This document shows, in pieces, positions 48,492 to 56,060 of a DNA stretch of 60,385 bases. The first letter of the stretch is position 1. The number at the start of each line of letters is the position of its first letter. The translations under genes were made by a program, and so were the position numbers. The stretch is taken from positions 1 to 60,385 of the forward strand of contig JAZQJB010000115.1 of NCBI GenBank assembly GCA_045541375.1, read 5' to 3'. The notes beneath the pieces were generated by a model that was not told the DNA's origin, did not search any database, and saw only the letters and a program-made list of their open reading frames with translations. This DNA is from CAG-390 sp045541375. Its GTDB lineage: Bacteria; Bacillota; Clostridia; Oscillospirales; CAG-272.

Positions 48492-50678
48492 TTGAGAATT
48501 TTGCTTGTTGCAACGCGTATGGGCATCGGTGGTGCCGAAACGCACGTTCTGACGCTTGCGCGTATTTTGCGCCGACGCGGCAATCACGTCCATATTCTTT
48601 CGGCGGGCGGAGCCTATATCCCCGCGCTGATCTCGGCACAGGTCGAGCACACCGTTTTGCCGCTCGATAAAAAAGATATTTTTTCTGTCACAAAATCGGC
48701 AAAAGCCATCTGGCAGATAGCCACCGAGGGACGCTATGACATAGTCCACGCGCACGGCAGGATCCCGCAGTTCATTTGCGGAATGCTTTCAAAACGCGGC
48801 GGTTTTCCGCCCTTTGCCGTCACGGCGCACGGATTTTACGATCCCGCGCCGCCCCGCCGCGCCTTCACCCTTTGGGGCAAGCGCACCATAGCGGTCAGCG
48901 AGGACGTCAAGAGCTTCCTTGTTGAAAAGTACAAGCTCGATCCCGCGAGTGTCGAGGTCATCACCAACGGCGTTGATACCGACGTCCCCGCGCATCAGCC
49001 CTCGCGCCGATTGCGGATCGTCACGGCAAGCAGGCTCGATGGCGACACCGCGCTTTGCCCCACTTTGCTTTGTGAACTGATGCCCAGGATCTGCAAGGAT
49101 CATCCCGATCTCGAACCGACTCTCACCGTCGTTGGCGGGGGAGAGAAGCTCTCCGAGCTTCGCGAGGCGGCAAGGCTTGCCAATTCGCAGTCGCCCGGCG
49201 CCGTCACAATGGCGGGAAGCGTGCTCGATATGCAAGCTGTGCTTGCCCGCGCCGATATTTTCGTCGGCTCCTCGCGCGCCGCGCTCGAGGCTATGGCGGC
49301 TGGAGTGCCCGTCGTTCTCTGCTCGGATATGGGCTGCGACGGCGTGCTTGACGAAACCAATCTGCGCCGCGCCGAGGAGACGAATTTCACCTGCCGCGGC
49401 GGCGCACCCACAGATCTTGAAACTTTGCGCCTTGCGGTTGAGCGTCTGCTCTGCGCGGGCGAGCGTGAACGCTCGCTTTACGGCGCGTTCGGAAGGGCTT
49501 ACGTCACCCGCCGCGCCTCGGCAGAGATATTTGCCGATAAAACGCTCGCCTTCTGGCAGGATCTCATTGCCGCCGAAAGGGGCGGCGTGATGCTTTGCGG
49601 TTATTTCGGAGCCTGCAACGCGGGCGACGACGCGACCCTTGAAGCCGTTCTCGCCTCGCTTCCGAGGCTGCCGAAGGGCGTGCTCCCCACAGTTCCCGCG
49701 TCGGGAAAGGGCGCGCTCCCCGAGGGCGTGCGAAGGATCGGAAGATACAATATCTTCTCCCTTGCAAAGGAGCTCGCAAAAACAAGACTCTTCATCCTCT
49801 GCGGCGGCACCTTGCTGCAAAACAGCACCTCGAACCGCTCGCTCGGGTATTATTATCTGCTCTCAAAGCTCGCCTCAAAGCAGGGCGCGAGGGTTATGAT
49901 CTACGCGGGCGGAGTCGGACCCGTCATCGGCGACGAGGCGGCTTACGAAACCGTCAGCGCGGTTGAAAACTGCGACGCCGTCACCCTGCGCGACACGGGC
50001 TCGCTTGAACTGCTCGAGGAAATGGAATGCGAGACCGACGGCATTGCGATAACGGCGGATGCCGCCATCGTCACCGAGCCCCAGCCCCTGCCCGAGGCGA
50101 TACTTAAGCGTCTGCCCGAGGGGCGCGAGTATTTCGCCGTGTCGGTGCGTCCGCTTAAAGGTCTCAACCGAGGCGAGGGAGCGCGCGCACCCGAGGAGAT
50201 ATACGAAAACGTGGTCTCCGCCGTCCGCGTCATCGCCGACAGAAGAAACGCCCTGCCGCTCTTCATCCCCTTCGCGCCCGAGGACGTCAGCCTTTGCGAA
50301 AAGCTCTGCCGCCGCGCACAGAGGGGAATCGTTCTGCCGCACATGCGCGCGGGACACATCATTTCCGTCATCGAAAAATGCTCGTTCACGCTTGGAATGC
50401 GTCTGCACAGCGGCGTATTTTCGTCGATCGCGGGCGTGCCCGCAATAATGATCGCCTATGACCCGAAGGTCGATGCCTTCGCAAAGCGCGCGTATCACCC
50501 CGCCCCCCTCGACCCCGATGCCGACGATTTCAGCATGAGAACGATAGTCGCTTCAGCGGGCTCGATCTATACGAACATGACCGCCGCGCGCTCGACCCTC
50601 CGAGCAAGAACAGCGGAGCTTCGAAGGCTTACCGAAGTTGATAAAGCCGTTGTTGAAGCGATCTACAACGCAAAGTAA
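48492..50678 (+). CDS. csaB: Glycosyltransferase-polysaccharide pyruvyltransferase (CsaB) fusion
   Basis: 728 residues if started at TTG 48492, eight bases after AAGGGGG; the GTG at 48486 is only two bases from it. Residues about 1-360 are a GT4-type transferase (LLVATRMGIGGAETHVLTLARIL, VHAHGRIPQF, VITNGVDTDVP, FVGSSRAALEAMAAGVPVV). Residues about 370-728 are a CsaB domain (LCGYFGACNAGDDATLEAVL, LFILCGGTLLQNSTSNRSLGYY, GMRLHSGVFSSIAGVPAIMIAYDPKV). CsaB adds pyruvate ketals to secondary cell wall polymers that anchor S-layer proteins. One polypeptide would both add a sugar and decorate it. Its original promoter seems to lie beyond the inserted element. Confidence 0.9.
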   Translation: MRILLVATRMGIGGAETHVLTLARILRRRGNHVHILSAGGAYIPALISAQVEHTVLPLDKKDIFSVTKSAKAIWQIATEGRYDIVHAHGRIPQFICGMLSKRGGFPPFAVTAHGFYDPAPPRRAFTLWGKRTIAVSEDVKSFLVEKYKLDPASVEVITNGVDTDVPAHQPSRRLRIVTASRLDGDTALCPTLLCELMPRICKDHPDLEPTLTVVGGGEKLSELREAARLANSQSPGAVTMAGSVLDMQAVLARADIFVGSSRAALEAMAAGVPVVLCSDMGCDGVLDETNLRRAEETNFTCRGGAPTDLETLRLAVERLLCAGERERSLYGAFGRAYVTRRASAEIFADKTLAFWQDLIAAERGGVMLCGYFGACNAGDDATLEAVLASLPRLPKGVLPTVPASGKGALPEGVRRIGRYNIFSLAKELAKTRLFILCGGTLLQNSTSNRSLGYYYLLSKLASKQGARVMIYAGGVGPVIGDEAAYETVSAVENCDAVTLRDTGSLELLEEMECETDGIAITADAAIVTEPQPLPEAILKRLPEGREYFAVSVRPLKGLNRGEGARAPEEIYENVVSAVRVIADRRNALPLFIPFAPEDVSLCEKLCRRAQRGIVLPHMRAGHIISVIEKCSFTLGMRLHSGVFSSIAGVPAIMIAYDPKVDAFAKRAYHPAPLDPDADDFSMRTIVASAGSIYTNMTAARSTLRARTAELRRLTEVDKAVVEAIYNAK

Positions 50679-50718
50679 CCGCTTGTAAAATAAAATAAAC
50701 AGAAAAGGGAAAATAAAA

Positions 50719-51045
50719 ATGGCAAAAAGCAAATATAAACAGATCAGGGGCGTTATCAGCCTCATCTACATACTCACGGGCGTTTCGTCCGTCGTAGAGG
50801 CTTGGCACAGCCTCATCGCGCTCGATCTTCTCGGCATTTTCGCCTCCGCACTCGGAGTGCTCATCTTCGTCGCGGGCATCTGCGGATTCTTCAGCATCAA
50901 GCCCCGCGCCTGCCACACACTCGGATTCATCATCATGCTTCTTTCGCTGGCATCCCTCGTTTATGCCATTCTGATAGAAAAAACTTTCGATTTCAACATA
51001 GCGCATCAGTTCCTGCTTTCGTGGCTATTTATGTTATGTGTGTGA
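50719..51045 (+). CDS. Small four-segment membrane protein
   Basis: 108 residues, hydrophobic segments at about 10-30, 34-58, 66-84 and 92-108 (GVISLIYILTGVSSVVEAW, ALDLLGIFASALGVLIFVAGI, TLGFIIMLLSLASLVYAIL). Ribosome site AAAGGGAA. 40 bases after the csaB fusion stop, likely same transcript. No family assigned. Confidence 0.75.
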   Translation: MAKSKYKQIRGVISLIYILTGVSSVVEAWHSLIALDLLGIFASALGVLIFVAGICGFFSIKPRACHTLGFIIMLLSLASLVYAILIEKTFDFNIAHQFLLSWLFMLCV

Positions 51046-51056
51046 GGGCGAAAGTG

Positions 51057-51250
51057 TGGTTAATCTCGCTTCGCTCGAATGATAGTCTTGCTTCGCAAGA
51101 ATGATAATGTATTTGCCTTTGGCAAATGCCGACTCTGATTTCTCGGCTTGCGCCTCCATTTTCCTTCGGAAAACCATCAGACCCGCTTGCTTCGAAGAAT
51201 GATATTTGCCGCAAGCGGAAAATGAAAGGAAGCTTTTCGCCGCGGCGAAA
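51057..51250. repeat. Degenerate AATGATRRT palindrome array
   Basis: Palindromes TCGCTTCGCTCGA-like, TCTTGCTTCGCAAGA and ATTTGCCTTTGGCAAAT with AATGATAGT and AATGATAAT spacers, then a decayed stretch, and a closing hairpin GCTTTTCGC.CGC.GGCGAAA (51232-51250). Confidence 0.75.
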
Positions 51251-51260
51251 CCCCACCATA

Positions 51261-51290
51261 ACTTTTCACTTTCCACTTTTCACTTTACAC
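51261..51290 (+). repeat. Heptamer leader of the SecB-like gene
   Basis: ACTTTTC ACTTTCC ACTTTTC ACTTTAC in tandem, between the closing hairpin of the array and the ribosome site CCGGAGG. Confidence 0.8.
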
Positions 51291-51305
51291 TACCGGAGGT
51301 CCACT

Positions 51306-51734
51306 ATGTCCCAATCAAAGATCCAACTCAAAGCCACCCGCGCCGACAGCATCAGCTTCCAGAACAATATGCAGGGCTCGGGTCAGCTCAAGCTCGGCTT
51401 CAAATACAGCTATAATCTCCGCCACGCGGCGCCCGGAGTGGCACGCGGCGAGGTAACGATCACGGCGGAGGATAAAGAATCGCCCGAAAAGCTCTCGATC
51501 ACGGTCAAGCAGTCGGGAATCTTCGCACTCCCGCCCGATATAAACCGCGAGGAGGCTCATCTTGAGACCTTCAAGATCCTTTTCCCCTATACATCCGCAA
51601 CGCTGACGGCGGTGACGTCCGTGGCGGGCATTCAGGGTATAATTGTGCCGAGGATCGATATTACAGAGGAAAATATTTATCGCGTTGAGTTCAAACCGCC
51701 GCAGCCGGATGGAGGTCTGCCTTCGGCAGAGTGA
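51306..51734 (+). CDS. SecB-like chaperone family protein
   Basis: 142 residues from ATG 51306 with GGAGG eight bases upstream. KLGFKYSYNLRHA, GEVTITAEDKESPEKLSITVKQSGIFALPP, then LFPYTSATLTAVTSVAGIQGIIVPRIDIT match the SecB fold pattern (four strands and the PY helix). Firmicutes forms of this family are found with toxin-antitoxin or secretion genes, or alone; role not resolved. The last residues, PDGGLPSAE, and the stop codon are encoded by a palindrome of the repeat array, so the native C terminus has probably been altered. Confidence 0.7.
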   Translation: MSQSKIQLKATRADSISFQNNMQGSGQLKLGFKYSYNLRHAAPGVARGEVTITAEDKESPEKLSITVKQSGIFALPPDINREEAHLETFKILFPYTSATLTAVTSVAGIQGIIVPRIDITEENIYRVEFKPPQPDGGLPSAE

Positions 51735-51862
51735 AATTCTCGCTTCGCGAGAGTGAAATCTTGCTGTCGCAAGATGAAATCCGCACTCGTGCGGATGAAA
51801 TCTTTCGCTTTCAGCGAAAGGTTAAGGAAAAAATCCGCCTTGCGGATTTTCACATCTTTATT
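51723..51862. repeat. Palindrome array, GTGAAAT/ATGAAAT type, copy 1 of direct repeat
   Basis: TCTGCCTTCGGCAGA, TCTCGCTTCGCGAGA, TCTTGCTGTCGCAAGA, TCCGCACTCGTGCGGA and CTTTCGCTTTCAGCGAAAG with ATGAAAT-type spacers, closed by AAAATCCGCC.TT.GCGGATTTT. Positions 51736-51947 are nearly identical to 53140-53352. Ends with the CCCTCCCGCAAGCGGGAGGG palindrome (51928-51947). No gene in 51735-52023. Confidence 0.9.
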
Positions 51863-52053
51863 ATATTTCGCTCTTGATTTTGTTTGGGTGCGCGGGATTT
51901 CGCGTATTGCTGACTGCCCACCCCGACCCCTCCCGCAAGCGGGAGGGACGTATCAGAGTGCTCCGACTTTTTTGATTTTTCAAATTTGTAACAGTTCAGT
52001 CAACCCGCCAATAGATATATAAAATGCTTTTCGCAAAGCGAAAAGCTACCTTA

Positions 52054-52085
52054 ACTCTGCACTCTGCATTCTGCACTCTGCACTC
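52054..52085 (+). repeat. Heptamer leader of metallo-beta-lactamase gene 1
   Basis: ACTCTGC ACTCTGC ATTCTGC ACTCTGC ACTC in tandem, preceded by hairpin GCTTTTCGCAAAGCGAAAAGC (52025-52045, 21 bases) and followed by the ribosome site AAAGGAGC. Confidence 0.85.
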
Positions 52086-52110
52086 AATCTCCCTTCCGAA
52101 AGGAGCAAAA

Positions 52111-53160
52111 ATGAGCTTCCCTTCATCTTTCACACTGTGCGATAACGTTTTACGAATAAATTCTATCGGGCATCCCGAAATTAAGAAGTCGGATGGCTTC
52201 CTTTTTGCGCTGAATGGGCATTTTATGCTCCACGATGGCGGAAAATACGGCACCGATTGCCTCGATCATCTGCTTGCGCTACGTGAGGCGGCGGGGGTCG
52301 AGGTGCTGCATTTCGATTGGATAATCTCGCATTTCCACGTCGATCACGTCGGCGCGCCGCTTGAAAACGTGGTTCGCGATCCTCGATTCGCCATCGACCG
52401 CATCATTATGCCGCCCGTCAACGCGCTACCCGAGGGTATGATCCACGTTTCGCGCGAGTTTACAAGGGAGATAATGGAGATCGTCCGTGATTTTCATCCG
52501 AATGCGGAGGTGACGGTGATCCCGTTCTATTCCGATTGCAAAAAGACCTTTTTCTACAATTTCGGCGGCACGGAGATCGAAATTCTCCCCGCGGATACCG
52601 ATTGGGCGGCGCCCGAGCTGCTAAAAAAGATCGCAACGAAGTATTTTTGCACCGAGGACGTCTTCTTCCGCAAGGTGCAGATGTACGTTGTGAATATCTC
52701 GTCGATCTGGTTCATCATCCGCCACGGCGGCAAAAAGCTCGTCTTCACGGGCGACAGCCCCAAGCGCACGCGCTTTATGACCGACGAGGGATTTGACCGA
52801 ATGGTCGCGCTTTACGGCGACAAGATCGCAAAGCCCGACCTCTTCAAATGGCCGCACCACGGTCAGGCAGAGGACGAGGCGGACGTAGCCGTTCACGACC
52901 TGATCGACCCCGATTACATACTCACTACCACCCCAGACGAGGGCGCAAGCGTGACCTACGCGAAATCCTTCCCTGATTTCCGCGCGCGATTCGTCAACTC
53001 CTGCACCGAGGACGTCATCATCACGGTTCCCGAAGAAGGAGAGATGAGCGTTGAGGGCGGAACGTGGGGAGTTAATCAGGGGGAGTGTTTTGTGTTGGAT
53101 ATTCCGGGGAAGAAGGTGCAGTCGCCTGCGGCGAGTGATATTCTCGCTTCGCGAGAGTGA
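52111..53160 (+). CDS. Metallo-beta-lactamase-fold hydrolase (paralog 1)
   Basis: 349 residues from ATG 52111 (AAAGGAG upstream). Zinc motif DWIISHFHVDHVGAPLENV (His-x-His-x-Asp-His), then IWFIIRHGGKKLVFTGDSPKRT with the bridging Asp, and FKWPHHGQAEDEAD with the final His. Layout resembles the ComEC/Rec2-like and phosphodiesterase-type MBL proteins; substrate unknown. Paralog of the gene at 56061-57077. The C-terminal tail PAASDILASRE and the stop are encoded within palindromes of the repeat array, a sign that the repeat invaded the gene end. Confidence 0.85.
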   Translation: MSFPSSFTLCDNVLRINSIGHPEIKKSDGFLFALNGHFMLHDGGKYGTDCLDHLLALREAAGVEVLHFDWIISHFHVDHVGAPLENVVRDPRFAIDRIIMPPVNALPEGMIHVSREFTREIMEIVRDFHPNAEVTVIPFYSDCKKTFFYNFGGTEIEILPADTDWAAPELLKKIATKYFCTEDVFFRKVQMYVVNISSIWFIIRHGGKKLVFTGDSPKRTRFMTDEGFDRMVALYGDKIAKPDLFKWPHHGQAEDEADVAVHDLIDPDYILTTTPDEGASVTYAKSFPDFRARFVNSCTEDVIITVPEEGEMSVEGGTWGVNQGECFVLDIPGKKVQSPAASDILASRE

Positions 53161-53352
53161 AATCTTGCTGTCGCAAGATGAAATCCGCACTTCATGCGGG
53201 TGAAATCTTTCGCTTTCAGCGAAAGGTTAAGGAAAAAATCCGCCTTGCGGATTTTCACATCTTTATTAAATTTCGCCTTTGATGTTGTTCGGGTGCGCGG
53301 GATTTCGTATATCGCTGACTGCCCACCCCAACCCCTCCCGCAAGCGGGAGGG
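53125..53352. repeat. Palindrome array, copy 2 of the 212-bp direct repeat
   Basis: 53140-53352 repeats 51736-51947 with few differences. One hairpin differs on both arms: CCGCACT.CGTGCGG in copy 1, CCGCACTTCATGCGG in copy 2. The two copies flank the metallo-beta-lactamase gene in direct orientation. Confidence 0.9.
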
Positions 53353-53544
53353 GCGATAATGGAGCGATTGTGGTATATGGCGTTCTGGTTTTTCGGATAA
53401 AGGGAAAATGGTATCAATATGCGATGATTTTATCGTTTTCCGTAGTACCTTGTTTTTAATACTTAACACATCAAAAGCACTGTAAAGTAAGTAATTACAT
53501 TACGAGTGATATGATAAAATTCTTCCTCAAAAATAATATTACGC

Positions 53545-53580
53545 TGTCATCCTGAGCGGAGCGCAGCGGAGTCGAAGGAC
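53545..53580 (+). repeat. TCATCCTGAGCG-type dispersed repeat
   Basis: TCATCCTGAGCGGAGCGCAG followed by CGGAGTCGAAGGACCT. This motif is scattered through many unrelated bacterial genomes and forms a small hairpin. The rest of 53353-53729 holds no recognisable gene. Confidence 0.8.
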
Positions 53581-53729
53581 CTCGCGCAGCGGGTCAACTG
53601 AAAAGTCTGCAATGAGTTCGATCAATATAAACCGACGAAAACGCTACATAAATGTCGATTTTTAAGCGAGACAAGGCACTACGGATCATAAACAATTTAT
53701 CTTCACCATAACAAGGAAAGGAGCGCAAA

Positions 53730-54071
53730 ATGAAAACCTTATACACGCTGTCAAAAATCGCAACTATCGCGTTGTTGGTGATTTTGGTGTTGATAAACCT
53801 CGCCGTGCCGCTGTTGATAACATTCACAACGAATGACCGCTCTTCGTCGGTGGAATTCTTTATCGATAACTTCATCGAGTTTTTGCCCCTCGTGCCGTTT
53901 TTGCTCCTTCCGCTTTTTCCGATGGCGGCACTGAAAAGCTATGCATCCTTCAAGCTCGGCAATCTTCCCGCCGCGAAACTGAAAAAGCATATCATTATAC
54001 TTTCTACCGCCGAGATCATATCATTCGCCTTGGCAATAATTATTATAGTTTCAATTAACTCAAATAAGTAA
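53730..54071 (+). CDS. Small membrane protein
   Basis: 113 residues with three hydrophobic segments (about 9-31, 47-66, 87-108) and the opening MKTLYTLSKIATIALLVILVL. Ribosome site AAAGGAGC. No family recognised. It lies in a stretch of short, AT-richer genes between the two metallo-beta-lactamase paralogs. Confidence 0.7.
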   Translation: MKTLYTLSKIATIALLVILVLINLAVPLLITFTTNDRSSSVEFFIDNFIEFLPLVPFLLLPLFPMAALKSYASFKLGNLPAAKLKKHIIILSTAEIISFALAIIIIVSINSNK

Positions 54072-54335
54072 AGAATTTTCCATTAGCGTGTCTGGATTGT
54101 TGATAACAGGAAATGAAGATTTTATTAATACTGAGTCATACCTTGGATCTTTTACATCAATTAACGCGAAATTAGGTAAAGTAAGTGGAGCATACGCATA
54201 TTCTAGTTCATGCAAAGCTTATGCACTAGGTTACAATTTTGTAGGGCAACCAGCAAAAGTATCCTGGGGAATATTTATACTACATATCGACCGCTTTTCG
54301 AAATAACAGTCGGTCAAAATAATAATGCGGCTAAT
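54049..54335 (+). pseudogene. Remnant of a larger gene
   Basis: A frame open from about 54049 lacks any start with ribosome site and reads GKVSGAYAYSSSCKAYALGY...GQPAKVSWG. At about 54265 the similarity seems to continue in the +1 frame (YRPLFEITVGQNN), so a frameshift is likely. The glycine/serine/tyrosine-rich strand pattern resembles the end of large secreted or toxin-like proteins, but this cannot be proven. Treated as a truncated, frameshifted gene. Confidence 0.3.
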
Positions 54336-54370
54336 TCTGTTGTCAATAATTATGGAGGAGGTAATATGAG

Positions 54371-55006
54371 ATGTTCCGTTCCTGGAAGATTGTTTGCACC
54401 GTGCTGTGCGTTATGGCGATAGTCATAGCCATTATTCCGTATTTTTTTCAGCCGGTCAATGTTTCGGTTCCTCAAAAAGATTCCCCAGTATACTTCAACG
54501 AAAGTATTAACTGCTTTTTAAGCATTGATCAAATCAGCAATAACGAACAATATATATTTCTTTTGGATAAATATAGGGGTTATTTAAGAGTATTCGATAT
54601 AAACGGAAACTATATTAATACTCTAGCTTTTGCCGATTCACCAAATGGTACTTTTCAAATGGCAGCATTTGAAGATTTATTATATGTCCGTGCCCCCAAT
54701 GGGGATTTATACTCTATTCAAAACTGCGAGTTTGTTGAGTATATTGATAGAGACGATTCCATGGAAATATTTGATTCATTGGATTTTTCACAGGAATCAA
54801 AAACATATGAAGCACGCCGGGGAGGCGTATGGGACGTTTCAGGCGACGAAGATCATATAATAATCCCAATAAAAGGTTATACTTTTCTCAGCAATACGGA
54901 TTCAAGAATCATCCCGATTATTTTCATTTCTTTATTAATAGCACTTATTAGAATCACACCACAAAAGAAGAGCAAGCTAAATAATAGTTATATTACGCTC
55001 AAATAA
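54371..55006 (+). CDS. Membrane-anchored propeller-like protein of unknown function
   Basis: 211 residues with membrane segments at both ends (about 7-25 and 181-196). Between them strands of the type YIFLLDKYRGYLRVFDINGNYINTLAF and FEDLLYVRAPNGDLYSI resemble NHL/six-bladed propeller blades, here only two or three, too few for a full propeller. GGAGG lies nine bases before the ATG. AT-rich codons, unlike host genes nearby. Could be a fragment of a longer gene. Confidence 0.6.
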   Translation: MFRSWKIVCTVLCVMAIVIAIIPYFFQPVNVSVPQKDSPVYFNESINCFLSIDQISNNEQYIFLLDKYRGYLRVFDINGNYINTLAFADSPNGTFQMAAFEDLLYVRAPNGDLYSIQNCEFVEYIDRDDSMEIFDSLDFSQESKTYEARRGGVWDVSGDEDHIIIPIKGYTFLSNTDSRIIPIIFISLLIALIRITPQKKSKLNNSYITLK

Positions 55007-55094
55007 TATTAACGCTATATCTTTATTATAAATTGCTTTTCGCCAATGCGAAAATTTTTGAGTTTTATTTAATAATAATTGCTTCTGATATTTC

Positions 55095-55402
55095 TGCAGT
55101 GCAGACGGCGCCACCCCTCATCCGGCGCTACGCGCCACCTTCTCCCAAGATCCGGGAGAAGGCAGACTTATAATTTCGCTCCGTTTTTCTGAACTTCGTT
55201 AGTCAGATAACCGATAAATGCAATTTATCGGTTAAACGATCCCCAAAACGATTATATAAGTTTTTGTTCAATTAAGCTTTTAACAATACCGCTATAACTT
55301 GTGTTCGCACTTGCTATATACGCCTTCTCCCGGATCTTGGGAGAAGGTGTCAGCCCTTGGGGCTGACGGATGAGGGGTGGCGGATTCTGTACCGCAAAAT
55401 TG
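55095..55402. mobile_element. MITE-like element, second member of the 10550 family
   Basis: Ends TGCAGTGCAGACGGCGCCAC ... CTTCTCCCAAGATCCGGGAG (55098-55162) and the inverted form at 55322-55400. Hairpins inside the ends differ on the two sides (CGGCGCTACGCGCCA versus TCAGCCCTTGGGGCTGA) yet each pairs. The core differs from that of 10550-10913 and contains CCGATAAATGCAATTTATCGG (55210 region). The rest of 55007-55485 has no gene. Confidence 0.8.
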
Positions 55403-55485
55403 ACAAGCACTATGCTTTCATCTATATGTAATTGCTTTGACAACGCGAACGCATCACCCGGAAAGGAGTCCCATAGGTATCTGAT

Positions 55486-55962
55486 ATGAGTATGTTTATC
55501 ACTTTTCACCTTGATAATTTGCCAATAGAAAAAAGAGTCTCGCTTACCGAAGAACTTCACGCGATCGCGATAGCGGATGATTTCGGAGTGTGGTTTGCCG
55601 ACAGATATATCGAAGAATTCGAGCAAAAACGAATGAAATCGAATCCGAATCTCTTTGCTTTTGACGTTGCCGATGATTTCAAATACGGTAACTGTGAGGA
55701 TATCCTTGAGCCTTGGTGGTTCGATGGCGACAACGAAAAATCATTCGAGATCCGCATTGGGTATATCGTAAAAGTCGCAAATTGCTGTCTGCGGTATACA
55801 GATCACGTGGAATTGTTTATAGGCGCATCCGGAATCTTTTTTGAGGATGAATTTGATGATTATCATATTCACCCCGAGGAAATCATCTCAGTTTTGCGCC
55901 ATCATTATGAAGACCTTAATGAAGTCTGGCCAACTCTACACTTTACTCTGACTTCCAAATAA
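55486..55962 (+). CDS. Hypothetical acidic protein (158 aa)
   Basis: 158 residues starting MSMFITFHLDNLPIEKRVSL; strongly acidic, with ELFIGASGIFFEDEFDDYHIHPEEI. The size, acidity and absence of catalytic motif are like those of immunity proteins, but no family is recognised. The start is uncertain: AAGGAG is about 19 bases upstream, AGGT 12 bases. Adjacent to a mobile element. Confidence 0.6.
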   Translation: MSMFITFHLDNLPIEKRVSLTEELHAIAIADDFGVWFADRYIEEFEQKRMKSNPNLFAFDVADDFKYGNCEDILEPWWFDGDNEKSFEIRIGYIVKVANCCLRYTDHVELFIGASGIFFEDEFDDYHIHPEEIISVLRHHYEDLNEVWPTLHFTLTSK

Positions 55963-55996
55963 AATTAAGCTTTTCGCTCCGCGAAAAGCTACCATA

Positions 55997-56028
55997 ACTT
56001 TTCACTTTCCACTTTTCACTTTCCACTT
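55997..56028 (+). repeat. Heptamer leader of metallo-beta-lactamase gene 2
   Basis: ACTTTTC ACTTTCC ACTTTTC ACTTTCC ACTT, preceded by the hairpin GCTTTTCGC.TCC.GCGAAAAGC (55969-55989) and followed by CGAAAGGA. Confidence 0.85.
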
Positions 56029-56060
56029 GAATTCAATCTCCCCGAAAGGAATAAAATAAA

